This document shows, piece after piece, positions 1-5,920 of a DNA stretch of 5,920 nt. Position 1 is the first letter of the stretch. Each line of letters opens with the position of its first letter. The translations under genes were made by a program, and so were the position numbers. This DNA comes from Spirochaetaceae bacterium. GTDB lineage: Bacteria; Spirochaetota; Spirochaetia; PWKH01. The stretch spans positions 1 to 5,920 of the forward strand of contig PWNW01000362.1 in NCBI GenBank assembly GCA_003557605.1. The letters run 5' to 3'. The notes under the pieces are model-generated. The model did no database searches, was not told where the DNA came from, and saw nothing but the letters and a program-made list of their open reading frames with translations.

Positions 1-48
1 ATACTTCCATATCACGCATCAGCTACCTCATGCGTGATATGGAAGTAT
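1..48. repeat. Perfect 19-bp inverted repeat at the window edge
   Basis: Bases 1-19 (atacttccatatcacgcat) are the exact reverse complement of bases 30-48, separated by the 10-nt spacer cagctacctc. It lies within the mfd reading frame, which stays open through both arms. An exact 19-bp foldback inside a conserved coding region at the extreme end of the sequence is more typical of a chimeric read, amplification foldback or assembly dead end than of a biological hairpin. A true palindrome cannot be excluded. Confidence 0.
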
Positions 49-2192
49 CCTTCGTAGATGAGGATATTTCTGCCGGATTCACCCTCCCTGAGGCCGGAAT
101 ATTTGCCGTAACAGAAAATGAGGTGTTCGGCAGAAAAAAACGATATAAGAGTTCCCTTGCCCATATTGCATCCAGTCCTCTAGACACCTTTGTGGAGCTT
201 TCCCCCGGAGATTTTATTGTACATATTCAGTACGGTATCGGCCGGTTTCTCAAGATAGAGAGAATCCATGCTGCTGGAAAGGAACGGGACTACATCAAGA
301 TCGAATATGCCAAGGGTGAGACGGTCTTTATTCCCATTGAGCAGGTTAACCTGCTTCAGAAGTATATCGGGCAGGACGGAAGACCGCCTTCATTAGATGT
401 CATTGGGGGGACATCCTGGGAAAATAAAAAAAACCGGGTGAAGAAATCTGTTGAAGACCTTGCCCAGAAGCTGATTTCTCTCTATGCGCTGAGAGAACGG
501 CAGAAAGGGTTTTCTTTTCCCAAAGACACGGATCTGCAGGTAGCGTTTGAGGCTTCCTTTCCCTATGAAGAAACCGAAGACCAGCTGGCCTGCATTACCG
601 ATGTGAAGCAGGATATGGAGAAACCTGATCCCATGGACCGCCTGATCTGCGGAGATGTGGGATTCGGGAAGACAGAAGTTGCCCTGCGGGCTGCCTTTAA
701 AGCGGTGTCTGCCAGCAAGCAGACGGCCTTTCTTGCTCCCACTACCATTCTTGCTGAACAGCATTATCATACGATTTTGGAGCGGTTCAAGGGGTTTCCA
801 ATTGAAGCAGCCATGCTTTCCAGGCTGACGGACCAGAAGGACCTCAAGCGGATCATCACGGGGGTGAAGGAGGGAAGAATTGACATTCTTGTGGGAACCC
901 ACCGTATTCTTCAGAAGGATGTGGAATTCAAGGATCTGGGGCTTCTGATTATTGATGAAGAGCAGCGCTTCGGGGTAAAGGACAAGGAACGGATCAAGGA
1001 GTGCAAAGTAACGATTGATGCTCTTTCCCTCTCTGCAACCCCGATACCGAGGACCTTGTATATGTCATTGCTGAAAATCAGGAATATGTCCCTGATTACC
1101 ACACCCCCTCTGCAGCGGCGTCCGATCCAGACGTTTATCCATGAATTTGATGAACAGCTGCTCATTGATGCTGTTCTTGCGGAAACAGATCGGGGAGGGC
1201 AGGTGTTCTACCTCCATAACCGCATCAAGACACTTCAGAAGACTGTCATCACCCTGAAGAACCTGATGCCCAATGTATCTATTGAGGCGGCCCATGGAAG
1301 GATGGCGGCGCATGTAATTGAATCCAGAATGAGAGACTTTGTACACGGGGCCTTTCAGGTTCTGGTATCTACGACTATTATTGAAAACGGTATAGACATA
1401 CCCAATGTGAACACCATCATCATTGACAGGGCTGACAACTACGGAGTGAGCCAGCTCTACCAGCTCAGGGGAAGGGTTGGAAGGTCCGACCAGCAGGCCT
1501 ATGCCTATCTGTTTTATCCCAAGGACCGTTCAATTACTGAGATGGCGATGAAGCGCCTGAAGATTATCAGCGAGCATACAGAACTCGGGTCCGGGTTTAA
1601 AATTGCCATGCGGGACATGGAGGTGCGGGGTACGGGCAATCTTCTTGGGCGGGAGCAGCACGGACAGATGGCTTCCGTCGGACTCGATATGTACCTGAAC
1701 ATGCTGGACAAGGCGGTTGCAAAGCTCAGCAGAAAAGAAGAGCCCCAGGAGACGGAGATGTTCCTGGATCTTGATTATTCAGGATACATACCCGACTCAT
1801 ATATTGAAGATGTGACCACAAAGTTTGAGGTCTACCGGAAAATATCCTCAATCCAGAGCAGTGATGAACTCCATGCGGTCACCGGTATGCTTGAGGCAGC
1901 ATATGGTCCAATTCCTGATGAGGCTGCAAATCTTCTTTTTATTGCGGAGCTGAAGATCATTGGAAAGACCCTGTCCATTGCTTCCCTGAAGGAGCGAAAC
2001 GGGAAGGTGCGCATCGAGTTTTCCCGGGTAGCTGATGTTTCGGTGGAAAAAGTCCTGTCCCTGATCACAGAAAGCGGAGGGAACGTACGCCTTGATCCGG
2101 CCCATCCCCATGTGCTGCTGATGAGCACCCAGGCAATTTCCCTTCGTGATAAATCACTGTTCATACTTGAAAAACTTCAACGTCTGCTGTAG
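1..2192 (+). CDS. mfd: Transcription-repair coupling factor Mfd (5' partial)
   Basis: Mfd is a cytoplasmic ATP-driven DNA translocase that pushes stalled RNA polymerase off the template and recruits UvrA to start nucleotide-excision repair. The reading frame is open from base 3, so the N-terminal UvrB-like modules (about 400 residues in the family) lie outside the window. Counting from Met at base 30: an RNA-polymerase-interacting domain at about residues 50-115 (SPGDFIVHIQYGIGRF), the helicase/translocase lobes at about 150-500, and the C-terminal autoinhibitory D7 domain at about 575-720. Visible motifs are Walker A GDVGFGKTE (208-216), Walker B DEEQRFG (from 309), LSATPIPRTL, TTIIENGIDIPN (from 448) and QLRGRVGRS (from 478), followed by the translocation (TRG) region with RGTGNLLGREQHG. 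The motifs look intact and the C-terminus is complete. The Met at base 30 is not a real start: it is internal to the protein. The first ten or so codons fall in an inverted repeat and may not be native. trmB follows after 13 nt. Confidence 0.
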   Translation, partial: TSISRISYLMRDMEVSFVDEDISAGFTLPEAGIFAVTENEVFGRKKRYKSSLAHIASSPLDTFVELSPGDFIVHIQYGIGRFLKIERIHAAGKERDYIKIEYAKGETVFIPIEQVNLLQKYIGQDGRPPSLDVIGGTSWENKKNRVKKSVEDLAQKLISLYALRERQKGFSFPKDTDLQVAFEASFPYEETEDQLACITDVKQDMEKPDPMDRLICGDVGFGKTEVALRAAFKAVSASKQTAFLAPTTILAEQHYHTILERFKGFPIEAAMLSRLTDQKDLKRIITGVKEGRIDILVGTHRILQKDVEFKDLGLLIIDEEQRFGVKDKERIKECKVTIDALSLSATPIPRTLYMSLLKIRNMSLITTPPLQRRPIQTFIHEFDEQLLIDAVLAETDRGGQVFYLHNRIKTLQKTVITLKNLMPNVSIEAAHGRMAAHVIESRMRDFVHGAFQVLVSTTIIENGIDIPNVNTIIIDRADNYGVSQLYQLRGRVGRSDQQAYAYLFYPKDRSITEMAMKRLKIISEHTELGSGFKIAMRDMEVRGTGNLLGREQHGQMASVGLDMYLNMLDKAVAKLSRKEEPQETEMFLDLDYSGYIPDSYIEDVTTKFEVYRKISSIQSSDELHAVTGMLEAAYGPIPDEAANLLFIAELKIIGKTLSIASLKERNGKVRIEFSRVADVSVEKVLSLITESGGNVRLDPAHPHVLLMSTQAISLRDKSLFILEKLQRLL

Positions 2193-2194
2193 TC

Positions 2195-2199
2195 GGGAG
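2195..2199 (+). promoter_or_regulatory. Ribosome binding site of trmB
   Basis: GGGAG lies 6 nt upstream of the ATG at 2206. It supports that start over the in-frame ATG at 2146, which would overlap mfd by 47 bases and add 20 residues unlike TrmB. The site sits in the 13-nt gap just after the mfd stop, as expected for translation within one transcript. Confidence 0.
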
Positions 2200-2205
2200 A
2201 ACCAG

Positions 2206-2874
2206 ATGAGAAAAATACGCAGCTATGTTACGAGAAAAAAACGGCTTACCAATCTTCAGCAGCGGGCGCTGGACCAGTACGCAGAGCACTACTGTATTCC
2301 CTATGATCCTTCCGGCAGTTCTGAGTTGAAAAGATTTATTGATTCAGGTCCCTGTTTTCTTGAAATCGGCTTCGGGATGGGGGAGGTAACTGCTCAGATT
2401 GCAGAGAGCTGCCCGGAGAACCGATATCTCGGAGTCGAGGTATATCAGCCTGGGGTGGGAAAACTGCTTCATGAGATTCACACCAGAAAACTGGAAAACC
2501 TCCGTATTGTATCACATGACGTGACTGAAGTGCTGTACCATATGGTGGAAGACTGTTCACTGGAGGGAGTTCATCTGTTTTTTCCCGACCCATGGCCCAA
2601 AAAACGGCATCATAAACGGAGACTGATACAGCCTCGTTTTGTTTCTGAACTTACCCGTGTGCTGAAGCCGGGAGGATATATCTACGCTGTGACAGACTGG
2701 GAGGATTATGCATACCAGATGCTGGAGGTTTTCAGCTCATCTGATTTGCTGGGTAACTGCAGTTCCGATTCGCAGTTTATTGACTCTGTTTCATGGAGAC
2801 CGGTGACAAAATTTGAAAGGAAGGGGACTGAAAAGGACCACGTGATCAGGGAACTGATGTTCCGGAAAGATTAA
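2206..2874 (+). CDS. trmB: tRNA (guanine-46-N7)-methyltransferase TrmB
   Basis: TrmB transfers a methyl group from S-adenosylmethionine to N7 of guanine 46 in the tRNA variable loop. The protein has 222 residues, normal for the bacterial family. It is a class I Rossmann methyltransferase: the N-terminal segment RSYVTRKKRLTNLQQRAL (5-22), the SAM-binding motif LEIGFGMGE (52-60), the acidic residue of GVEVY (76-80) that would hold the SAM ribose, HDV (104-106), the family signature FFPDPWPKKRHHKRR (125-139) containing the catalytic-region Asp128, TDWEDYA (163-169), and the C-terminal TKFERKG (201-207) expected at the tRNA/active-site side. All key motifs are present. The start at 2206 is chosen for its ribosome binding site and the typical TrmB N-terminus. 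It follows mfd by 13 nt, so the two are probably cotranscribed; the promoter is outside the window. Its stop codon overlaps the A-tract that serves as the U-tract of the opposing terminator. Confidence 0.
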   Translation: MRKIRSYVTRKKRLTNLQQRALDQYAEHYCIPYDPSGSSELKRFIDSGPCFLEIGFGMGEVTAQIAESCPENRYLGVEVYQPGVGKLLHEIHTRKLENLRIVSHDVTEVLYHMVEDCSLEGVHLFFPDPWPKKRHHKRRLIQPRFVSELTRVLKPGGYIYAVTDWEDYAYQMLEVFSSSDLLGNCSSDSQFIDSVSWRPVTKFERKGTEKDHVIRELMFRKD

Positions 2875-2903
2875 AAAAATGGGCCGCCGAAACTCGGCAG
2901 CCC
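2873..2903 (-). terminator. Intrinsic terminator of the EF-G-like gene, possibly bidirectional
   Basis: A hairpin pairs 2881-2884 (GGGC) with 2900-2903 and 2886-2890 (GCCGA) with 2894-2898, with one C/A mismatch and an AAC loop. Read on the minus strand it begins 9 nt after the EF-G-like TAG stop and is followed, after one base, by seven T residues (2879 to 2873): a classical Rho-independent terminator. On the plus strand the hairpin follows the trmB stop, but the downstream run (gttggttcgctattcttc) is only moderately T-rich, so termination of mfd-trmB there is plausible but weaker. Confidence 0.
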
Positions 2904-2912
2904 GTTGGTTCG

Positions 2913-4982
2913 CTATTCTTCTTCAGCTTCCTTTGCAGCACGTATGACGTCCTCCGCAATTTTCCCGGTTATCGGCTCATAATGGTCAAATTCCATTTCA
3001 AATGAACCTGTACCTGAAGTAAGTGATTTCAGGTCAATTGCATATCGGAGCATTTCTGCCTGGGGCACTTCAGCCTCAACCATGGTTATTCCGCCTCCAA
3101 GGTCCTCCTGTCCGAGCACCCTGCCGCGCTTTCCGCTGAGGTCAGAGAGAATGTCGCCAAGATAGGTGCCTTCAATAAACACCTGCAGCTTCATGATCGG
3201 CTCAAGCAATGCAGTCCCGGCATCCTTCAGGGCTGCCTTCAAAGCTCCCTTTGCAGCAAGCTTGAATGACATTTCCGAACTGTCCACCGAGTGCTCCTTG
3301 CCGTCGACGACCTGCACGCCGATGTCAACCAGGGGATATCCTGCAAGGTAGCCTTCTTCCATGGCTTCTATAAGACCTTTCTCAATGCCGGGCATATATC
3401 CTTTGGAAATCGCACCGCCCTTAATGATGTTTTCAAAGGAAAACTGTTCTCCCCTGGGAAGCGGGGAAATGGTGATGACCACCTTTCCGTACTGACCGTG
3501 ACCGCCTGACTGCTTCTTATGGGCATATTCAGCACCGCTGGATTTCTGGATGGTTTCCCGGTAGGCCACCTTGGGAGTTTTTGTATTAATGGTGATTTTC
3601 TGTTTTTCCTGCACTTTACTCAAAATTGAGTTAATATGAAGCTCTCCCATGCCGGAAATCACGTTTTCCTTGGTCTCGGTATTGAAGTTGATCTGGAAAG
3701 TGAGATCCTGCTCTACGATCCGGTTAAGCGCTTCATTCATTTTATCTTCAGATTTCTTGTCATCTGCGGATACGGTCAGAGAATAAATCGGCTGGGGAAG
3801 CTTCAGGGGGATGTATCTATCTGAGGTATCCTGAGAGGCTAGGGTGTCGTTGGTGGAAACACTTGCAGTTTTAGTTATTACACCAACATCTCCAGCGGTA
3901 AGTTCCTTTACTTCCACAAGTTTCTTGCCCAAAGATTTATGGAGTTTTGAAATTTTCTCTTTCTTGCCCACTGTAAGGTTTACCAGTTCAGTATCGCTGT
4001 TAACAGTACCTGTGACAACCTTGAAATATGAAAGCTTACCGGAGAACTGGTCAATTGAGGTTTTATAGACAAACACTGACGGGGCTGCTGAAGCATCTAT
4101 GGGTGCATTTTTTTCATTACCCTGTGCATCTACGGAAGTTTCCGTGCTGCTGAGCGGAGAGGGTGCATTATTTGCAAGAAAACTCAGCAGGGCCTGCATG
4201 CCGCTTCCCTGTTCAGAACATCCGCCAAGCACAGGTACAATCTTGTTTTCCTGCAGGCCAAGCTGGATTCCCTTCCTGATATCCTCTATTTCCAGGGTTC
4301 CCTCTTCAAAATATTTCTCCATGAGCTCATCACTTCCCTCGGCAGCGGATTCAATCAGCTCAAGTCTCAGTTCCTCTACCAGAGAAGCATATTCTTCCGG
4401 GATTTCACCGGTGGATTCAGCAGCTCCTGATACCGTATAGGCTTTGTTTTCAATAAGACTGATAACACCCTTGAATTCAGGACCTTCACCCATTGGAATC
4501 ACCACGGGAACAAATGTAGCTTCGAATTTCTCTTTTAAATCTGAATAGACGGTCTGAAATGATGCCCGTTCCCGGTCATATTTGTTGACAAAGACTATTC
4601 TGGGGATGTTCCGTTCGTTCAGCCTTCTCCAGAGCTTGATAGTCTCTATCTGCACTCCGTCCCGGCCGTCTGCAATCATCAATGCACTGTCTGAAGCTCT
4701 GAACGCACTGATCACCTCACCGATAAAGTCTGAAGTACCGGGAGTGTCAAAAAGATTTACGACTTTTCCGTTGAATTCAAATGAGCCGTGGCTCAAGTAC
4801 ATGGAAATCTGACGGGAAATCTCCTCATCAGTGTAATCACTCACAGTTTTTCCTGAATCTATTGATTCAGCCTTGGAAACAGCACCACCAGCGAGCAGCA
4901 TATGTTCGAACAGGGTGGTCTTCCCAGTGCCGTTGTGACCGATTATAGCAATATTCCTGATGTCAGCGCTGGTATAACTCAT
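2913..4982 (-). CDS. Elongation factor G-like GTPase paralogue (EF-G-2/FusA2 type)
   Basis: A 689-residue, full-length translational GTPase of the EF-G family, expected to bind the ribosomal A site in the cytoplasm. Domains in order: G with G' insert (about 1-275), a Ser/Ala/Asn-rich linker (273-301), domain II (302-390), III (396-475, with ISGMGELHIN at 442-451), IV (480-597) and V (598-670), plus a short acidic helical tail. G motifs: G1 GHNGTGKT (15-22), G4 NKYD (133-136), G5-like GGCSEQG (253-259). G2 is RQIS (57-60) instead of RGIT, and G3 is DTPGTSDF (79-86) instead of DTPGHVDF, so the catalytic His is Thr83. By contrast, domain IV is canonical: HKKQSGGHGQYG (488-499) and tip EHSVDSSEM with His564. 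The GHxGxGKTTL and GGHGQYG features resemble Thermus EF-G-2 and T. pallidum TP0450 as I remember them, so this is a paralogue, not the main fusA, although pipelines often name it fusA. The start has GGAGG 4 nt upstream. Whether it hydrolyses GTP or translocates is unknown. Confidence 0.
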   Translation of the reverse strand: MSYTSADIRNIAIIGHNGTGKTTLFEHMLLAGGAVSKAESIDSGKTVSDYTDEEISRQISMYLSHGSFEFNGKVVNLFDTPGTSDFIGEVISAFRASDSALMIADGRDGVQIETIKLWRRLNERNIPRIVFVNKYDRERASFQTVYSDLKEKFEATFVPVVIPMGEGPEFKGVISLIENKAYTVSGAAESTGEIPEEYASLVEELRLELIESAAEGSDELMEKYFEEGTLEIEDIRKGIQLGLQENKIVPVLGGCSEQGSGMQALLSFLANNAPSPLSSTETSVDAQGNEKNAPIDASAAPSVFVYKTSIDQFSGKLSYFKVVTGTVNSDTELVNLTVGKKEKISKLHKSLGKKLVEVKELTAGDVGVITKTASVSTNDTLASQDTSDRYIPLKLPQPIYSLTVSADDKKSEDKMNEALNRIVEQDLTFQINFNTETKENVISGMGELHINSILSKVQEKQKITINTKTPKVAYRETIQKSSGAEYAHKKQSGGHGQYGKVVITISPLPRGEQFSFENIIKGGAISKGYMPGIEKGLIEAMEEGYLAGYPLVDIGVQVVDGKEHSVDSSEMSFKLAAKGALKAALKDAGTALLEPIMKLQVFIEGTYLGDILSDLSGKRGRVLGQEDLGGGITMVEAEVPQAEMLRYAIDLKSLTSGTGSFEMEFDHYEPITGKIAEDVIRAAKEAEEE

Positions 4983-4986
4983 AATT

Positions 4987-4991
4987 CCTCC
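4987..4991 (-). promoter_or_regulatory. Ribosome binding site of the EF-G-like gene
   Basis: On the minus strand GGAGG precedes the ATG at 4982-4980 by 4 nt (AATT), a strong site with slightly short spacing. It supports a protein beginning MSYTSADIRN, which places the first G motif at residue 15, as in related proteins. An upstream ATG at 4994-4992 is out of frame. Confidence 0.
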
Positions 4992-5027
4992 ATGTTATGT
5001 ATCTGTAATGAGCGGGCAACAGCATAT

Positions 5028-5056
5028 ACTTTAAAAGCAGACTGCAGTTATGTCAA
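5028..5056 (-). promoter_or_regulatory. Sigma-70-type promoter for the EF-G-like gene
   Basis: On the minus strand a perfect -35 box TTGACA (5056-5051) is followed by a 17-bp spacer and TAAAGT (5033-5028; four of six matches to TATAAT). An A/T-rich stretch (about 5070-5057, attattgaatatat) directly upstream resembles an UP element. Transcription would start near 5021, leaving a leader of about 38 nt before the ATG. This suggests the gene can be expressed independently of the EF-G upstream of it. The call is from pattern matching only. Confidence 0.
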
Positions 5057-5071
5057 TATATATTCAATAAT

Positions 5072-5088
5072 TCCTCATACGATGAGAA
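5072..5088 (-). terminator. Possible weak hairpin after the upstream EF-G
   Basis: Right after the stop codon of the partial EF-G (minus strand), TTCTCAT pairs with ATGAGGA around a CGT loop (7 bp including one G-U pair). It is A/U-rich and followed by ATTATTGAAT rather than a clean U-run, so it is a poor intrinsic terminator. Read-through into the next gene is likely. Low confidence. Confidence 0.
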
Positions 5089-5089
5089 G

Positions 5090-5920
5090 CTATTTCCTGG
5101 CAAAATGAGAAAACTCCATAGCAAAACTTCCTCTTCCCTGGGTGATGCTGCGTAAATTCGTAGAATACCCGAACATCTTCTCAAGGGGTGCTTTAGCGTG
5201 AATATGATCTGAGGTGCTCTTGCTTTCCAGGATTTCCACAATTCCTCCCCGGGCTACCAGCTGACTTATCACATCCCCAACATAATCCTTCGGAGTCATT
5301 ACATCAACAGTCATTACCGGTTCCAGCAGAACGGGATCAGCATGGGTGCATGCCTTTTCAAATCCATGGGACGCTGCTGCTTCATAGGCAAAGGAACTTG
5401 CGGTAAGCATGTCATAATCTGCATCAGTTAATGTGACAATAATCCCGTATGCAGGATACCCGTACCGAATGCCTCCGGTAAAGGCATTTTCAATACCCCG
5501 TTTCACTGCATCGGCAAACTCCCTCGGCAGGGTGTCTTCGCTTACCAGAGAACGGTAGATGTTCCCATGGTTTTCAGTATTAGGTTCCACTTGCAGGGTG
5601 ACAGAAGCATAGTGCTGCTTTCCTGAAAAAATCTTTGAAAACACCTCTGTCTCCACAACCTTCTTTGTAATAGATTCCCGGTAGGTCACCTGCTGTTTTC
5701 CTACCCGTGCGTCAACATTCATCTCCTTGGTGATGCGGGTTACCAGTACATCAAGATGCAGTTCCCCCATTCCAGATATGATCAGCTGACCAGTTTCAGC
5801 ATCTTCCTTATACGTAAATGTGGGATCCTCACGTTTAAGCATTTCCAGGGATTTTCGTAATTTATCCTGGTCAGAATTACTTTTCGGCTCTATGGCAACA
5901 GAAATGACCGGTTCGGGAAA
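5090..5920 (-). CDS. Elongation factor G, spdEFG2/mtEFG2-like (N-terminus missing)
   Basis: The frame is open to the window end, giving the last 276 residues of an EF-G; the G domain and domain II lie outside. Counting from the first visible residue: domain III at 1-85 (FPEPVISVAIEPKS, LIISGMGELHLD at 46-57, QVTYRES), domain IV at 86-203, domain V at 204-273 (ending ITQGRGSFAMEFSHF). Domain IV is divergent: where typical EF-G has HKKQTGG-GQYG there is FSKIFSGKQHYA (94-105), and a gap-free alignment at the tip puts Asp170 where translocating EF-Gs have the His of GSYHDVDSSE. This pattern matches, from memory, Borrelia BB0691 and the mitochondrial EF-G2 group, whose mitochondrial members work with ribosome recycling factor to split ribosomes rather than in translocation. 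I infer a recycling role with moderate confidence; membership in the EF-G family is certain. It lies 107 bp upstream of the EF-G-like gene on the same strand. The Met codon at 5842 is internal, not the start. Confidence 0.
   Translation of the reverse strand, partial: FPEPVISVAIEPKSNSDQDKLRKSLEMLKREDPTFTYKEDAETGQLIISGMGELHLDVLVTRITKEMNVDARVGKQQVTYRESITKKVVETEVFSKIFSGKQHYASVTLQVEPNTENHGNIYRSLVSEDTLPREFADAVKRGIENAFTGGIRYGYPAYGIIVTLTDADYDMLTASSFAYEAAASHGFEKACTHADPVLLEPVMTVDVMTPKDYVGDVISQLVARGGIVEILESKSTSDHIHAKAPLEKMFGYSTNLRSITQGRGSFAMEFSHFARK

Noticed and set aside
393..902. A 169-codon open frame antisense to mfd
   Set aside because: It lies wholly within the conserved helicase region of mfd on the opposite strand and its product has no recognisable motif; it is a shadow of the real gene's codon use.
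2146..2205. Longer trmB start at ATG 2146
   Set aside because: It would overlap mfd by 47 bases and lacks a nearby ribosome binding site, while the ATG at 2206 has GGGAG at good spacing and gives a standard TrmB length.
4099..4440. Open frames on the plus strand within the EF-G-like gene (this one and others between 3166 and 4812)
   Set aside because: They are antisense to a full-length, motif-confirmed gene, with Ser/Leu-rich compositions typical of shadow frames.
5041..5048. The 8-bp palindrome ACTGCAGT in the promoter spacer as a repressor operator
   Set aside because: It is short enough to occur by chance and has no second copy in the window.
4902..5108. A 68-codon plus-strand frame across the gap between the EF-G genes
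   Set aside because: It overlaps the ends of both EF-G genes antisense and covers the promoter; I see no ribosome binding site or family signature supporting it.

Overview
The window looks like a piece of an ordinary bacterial chromosome (or a short contig) with a DNA-repair/tRNA-modification pair on the plus strand facing two elongation factor G (EF-G) paralogues on the minus strand. It is densely coding, roughly balanced in G+C by eye, and has well-formed Shine-Dalgarno sites. The best lineage guess is a spirochaete. The complete EF-G-like protein resembles, from memory, the Treponema pallidum TP0450 type, and the truncated one resembles the Borrelia BB0691/mitochondrial EF-G2 type (spdEFG2). 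This assignment rests on remembered family resemblance, not on a search.

Layout. Positions 1-2192 (+) hold the C-terminal two thirds of mfd, the transcription-repair coupling factor, cut by the window start. After a 13-nt gap, trmB (2206-2874, +) encodes the tRNA guanine-46 N7 methyltransferase, almost certainly in the same operon. A G+C-rich hairpin at 2881-2903 sits between the convergent genes and is best read as the terminator of the minus-strand EF-G-like gene (2913-4982). That gene has its own promoter (TTGACA, 17 bp, TAAAGT) in the 107-bp gap at 4983-5089. To the right, 5090-5920 (-) is the C-terminal part of a second, clearly different EF-G, cut by the window end.

Functionally, Mfd removes stalled RNA polymerase and recruits UvrA, and TrmB modifies tRNA variable loops. 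The two minus-strand genes encode ribosomal translocase-family proteins. The complete one keeps the domain IV tip needed to engage the A site but has altered GTPase motifs (Thr in place of the catalytic His). The partial one shows the opposite pattern in the part visible: the tip His is replaced, which fits a ribosome-recycling rather than a translocating EF-G.

The first 48 bases form a perfect 19-bp inverted repeat around a 10-nt spacer, which is suspicious as a fold-back assembly or amplification artefact. I see no mobile element, CRISPR array, RNA gene or clearly novel system. The most interesting content is the pair of divergent EF-G paralogues.
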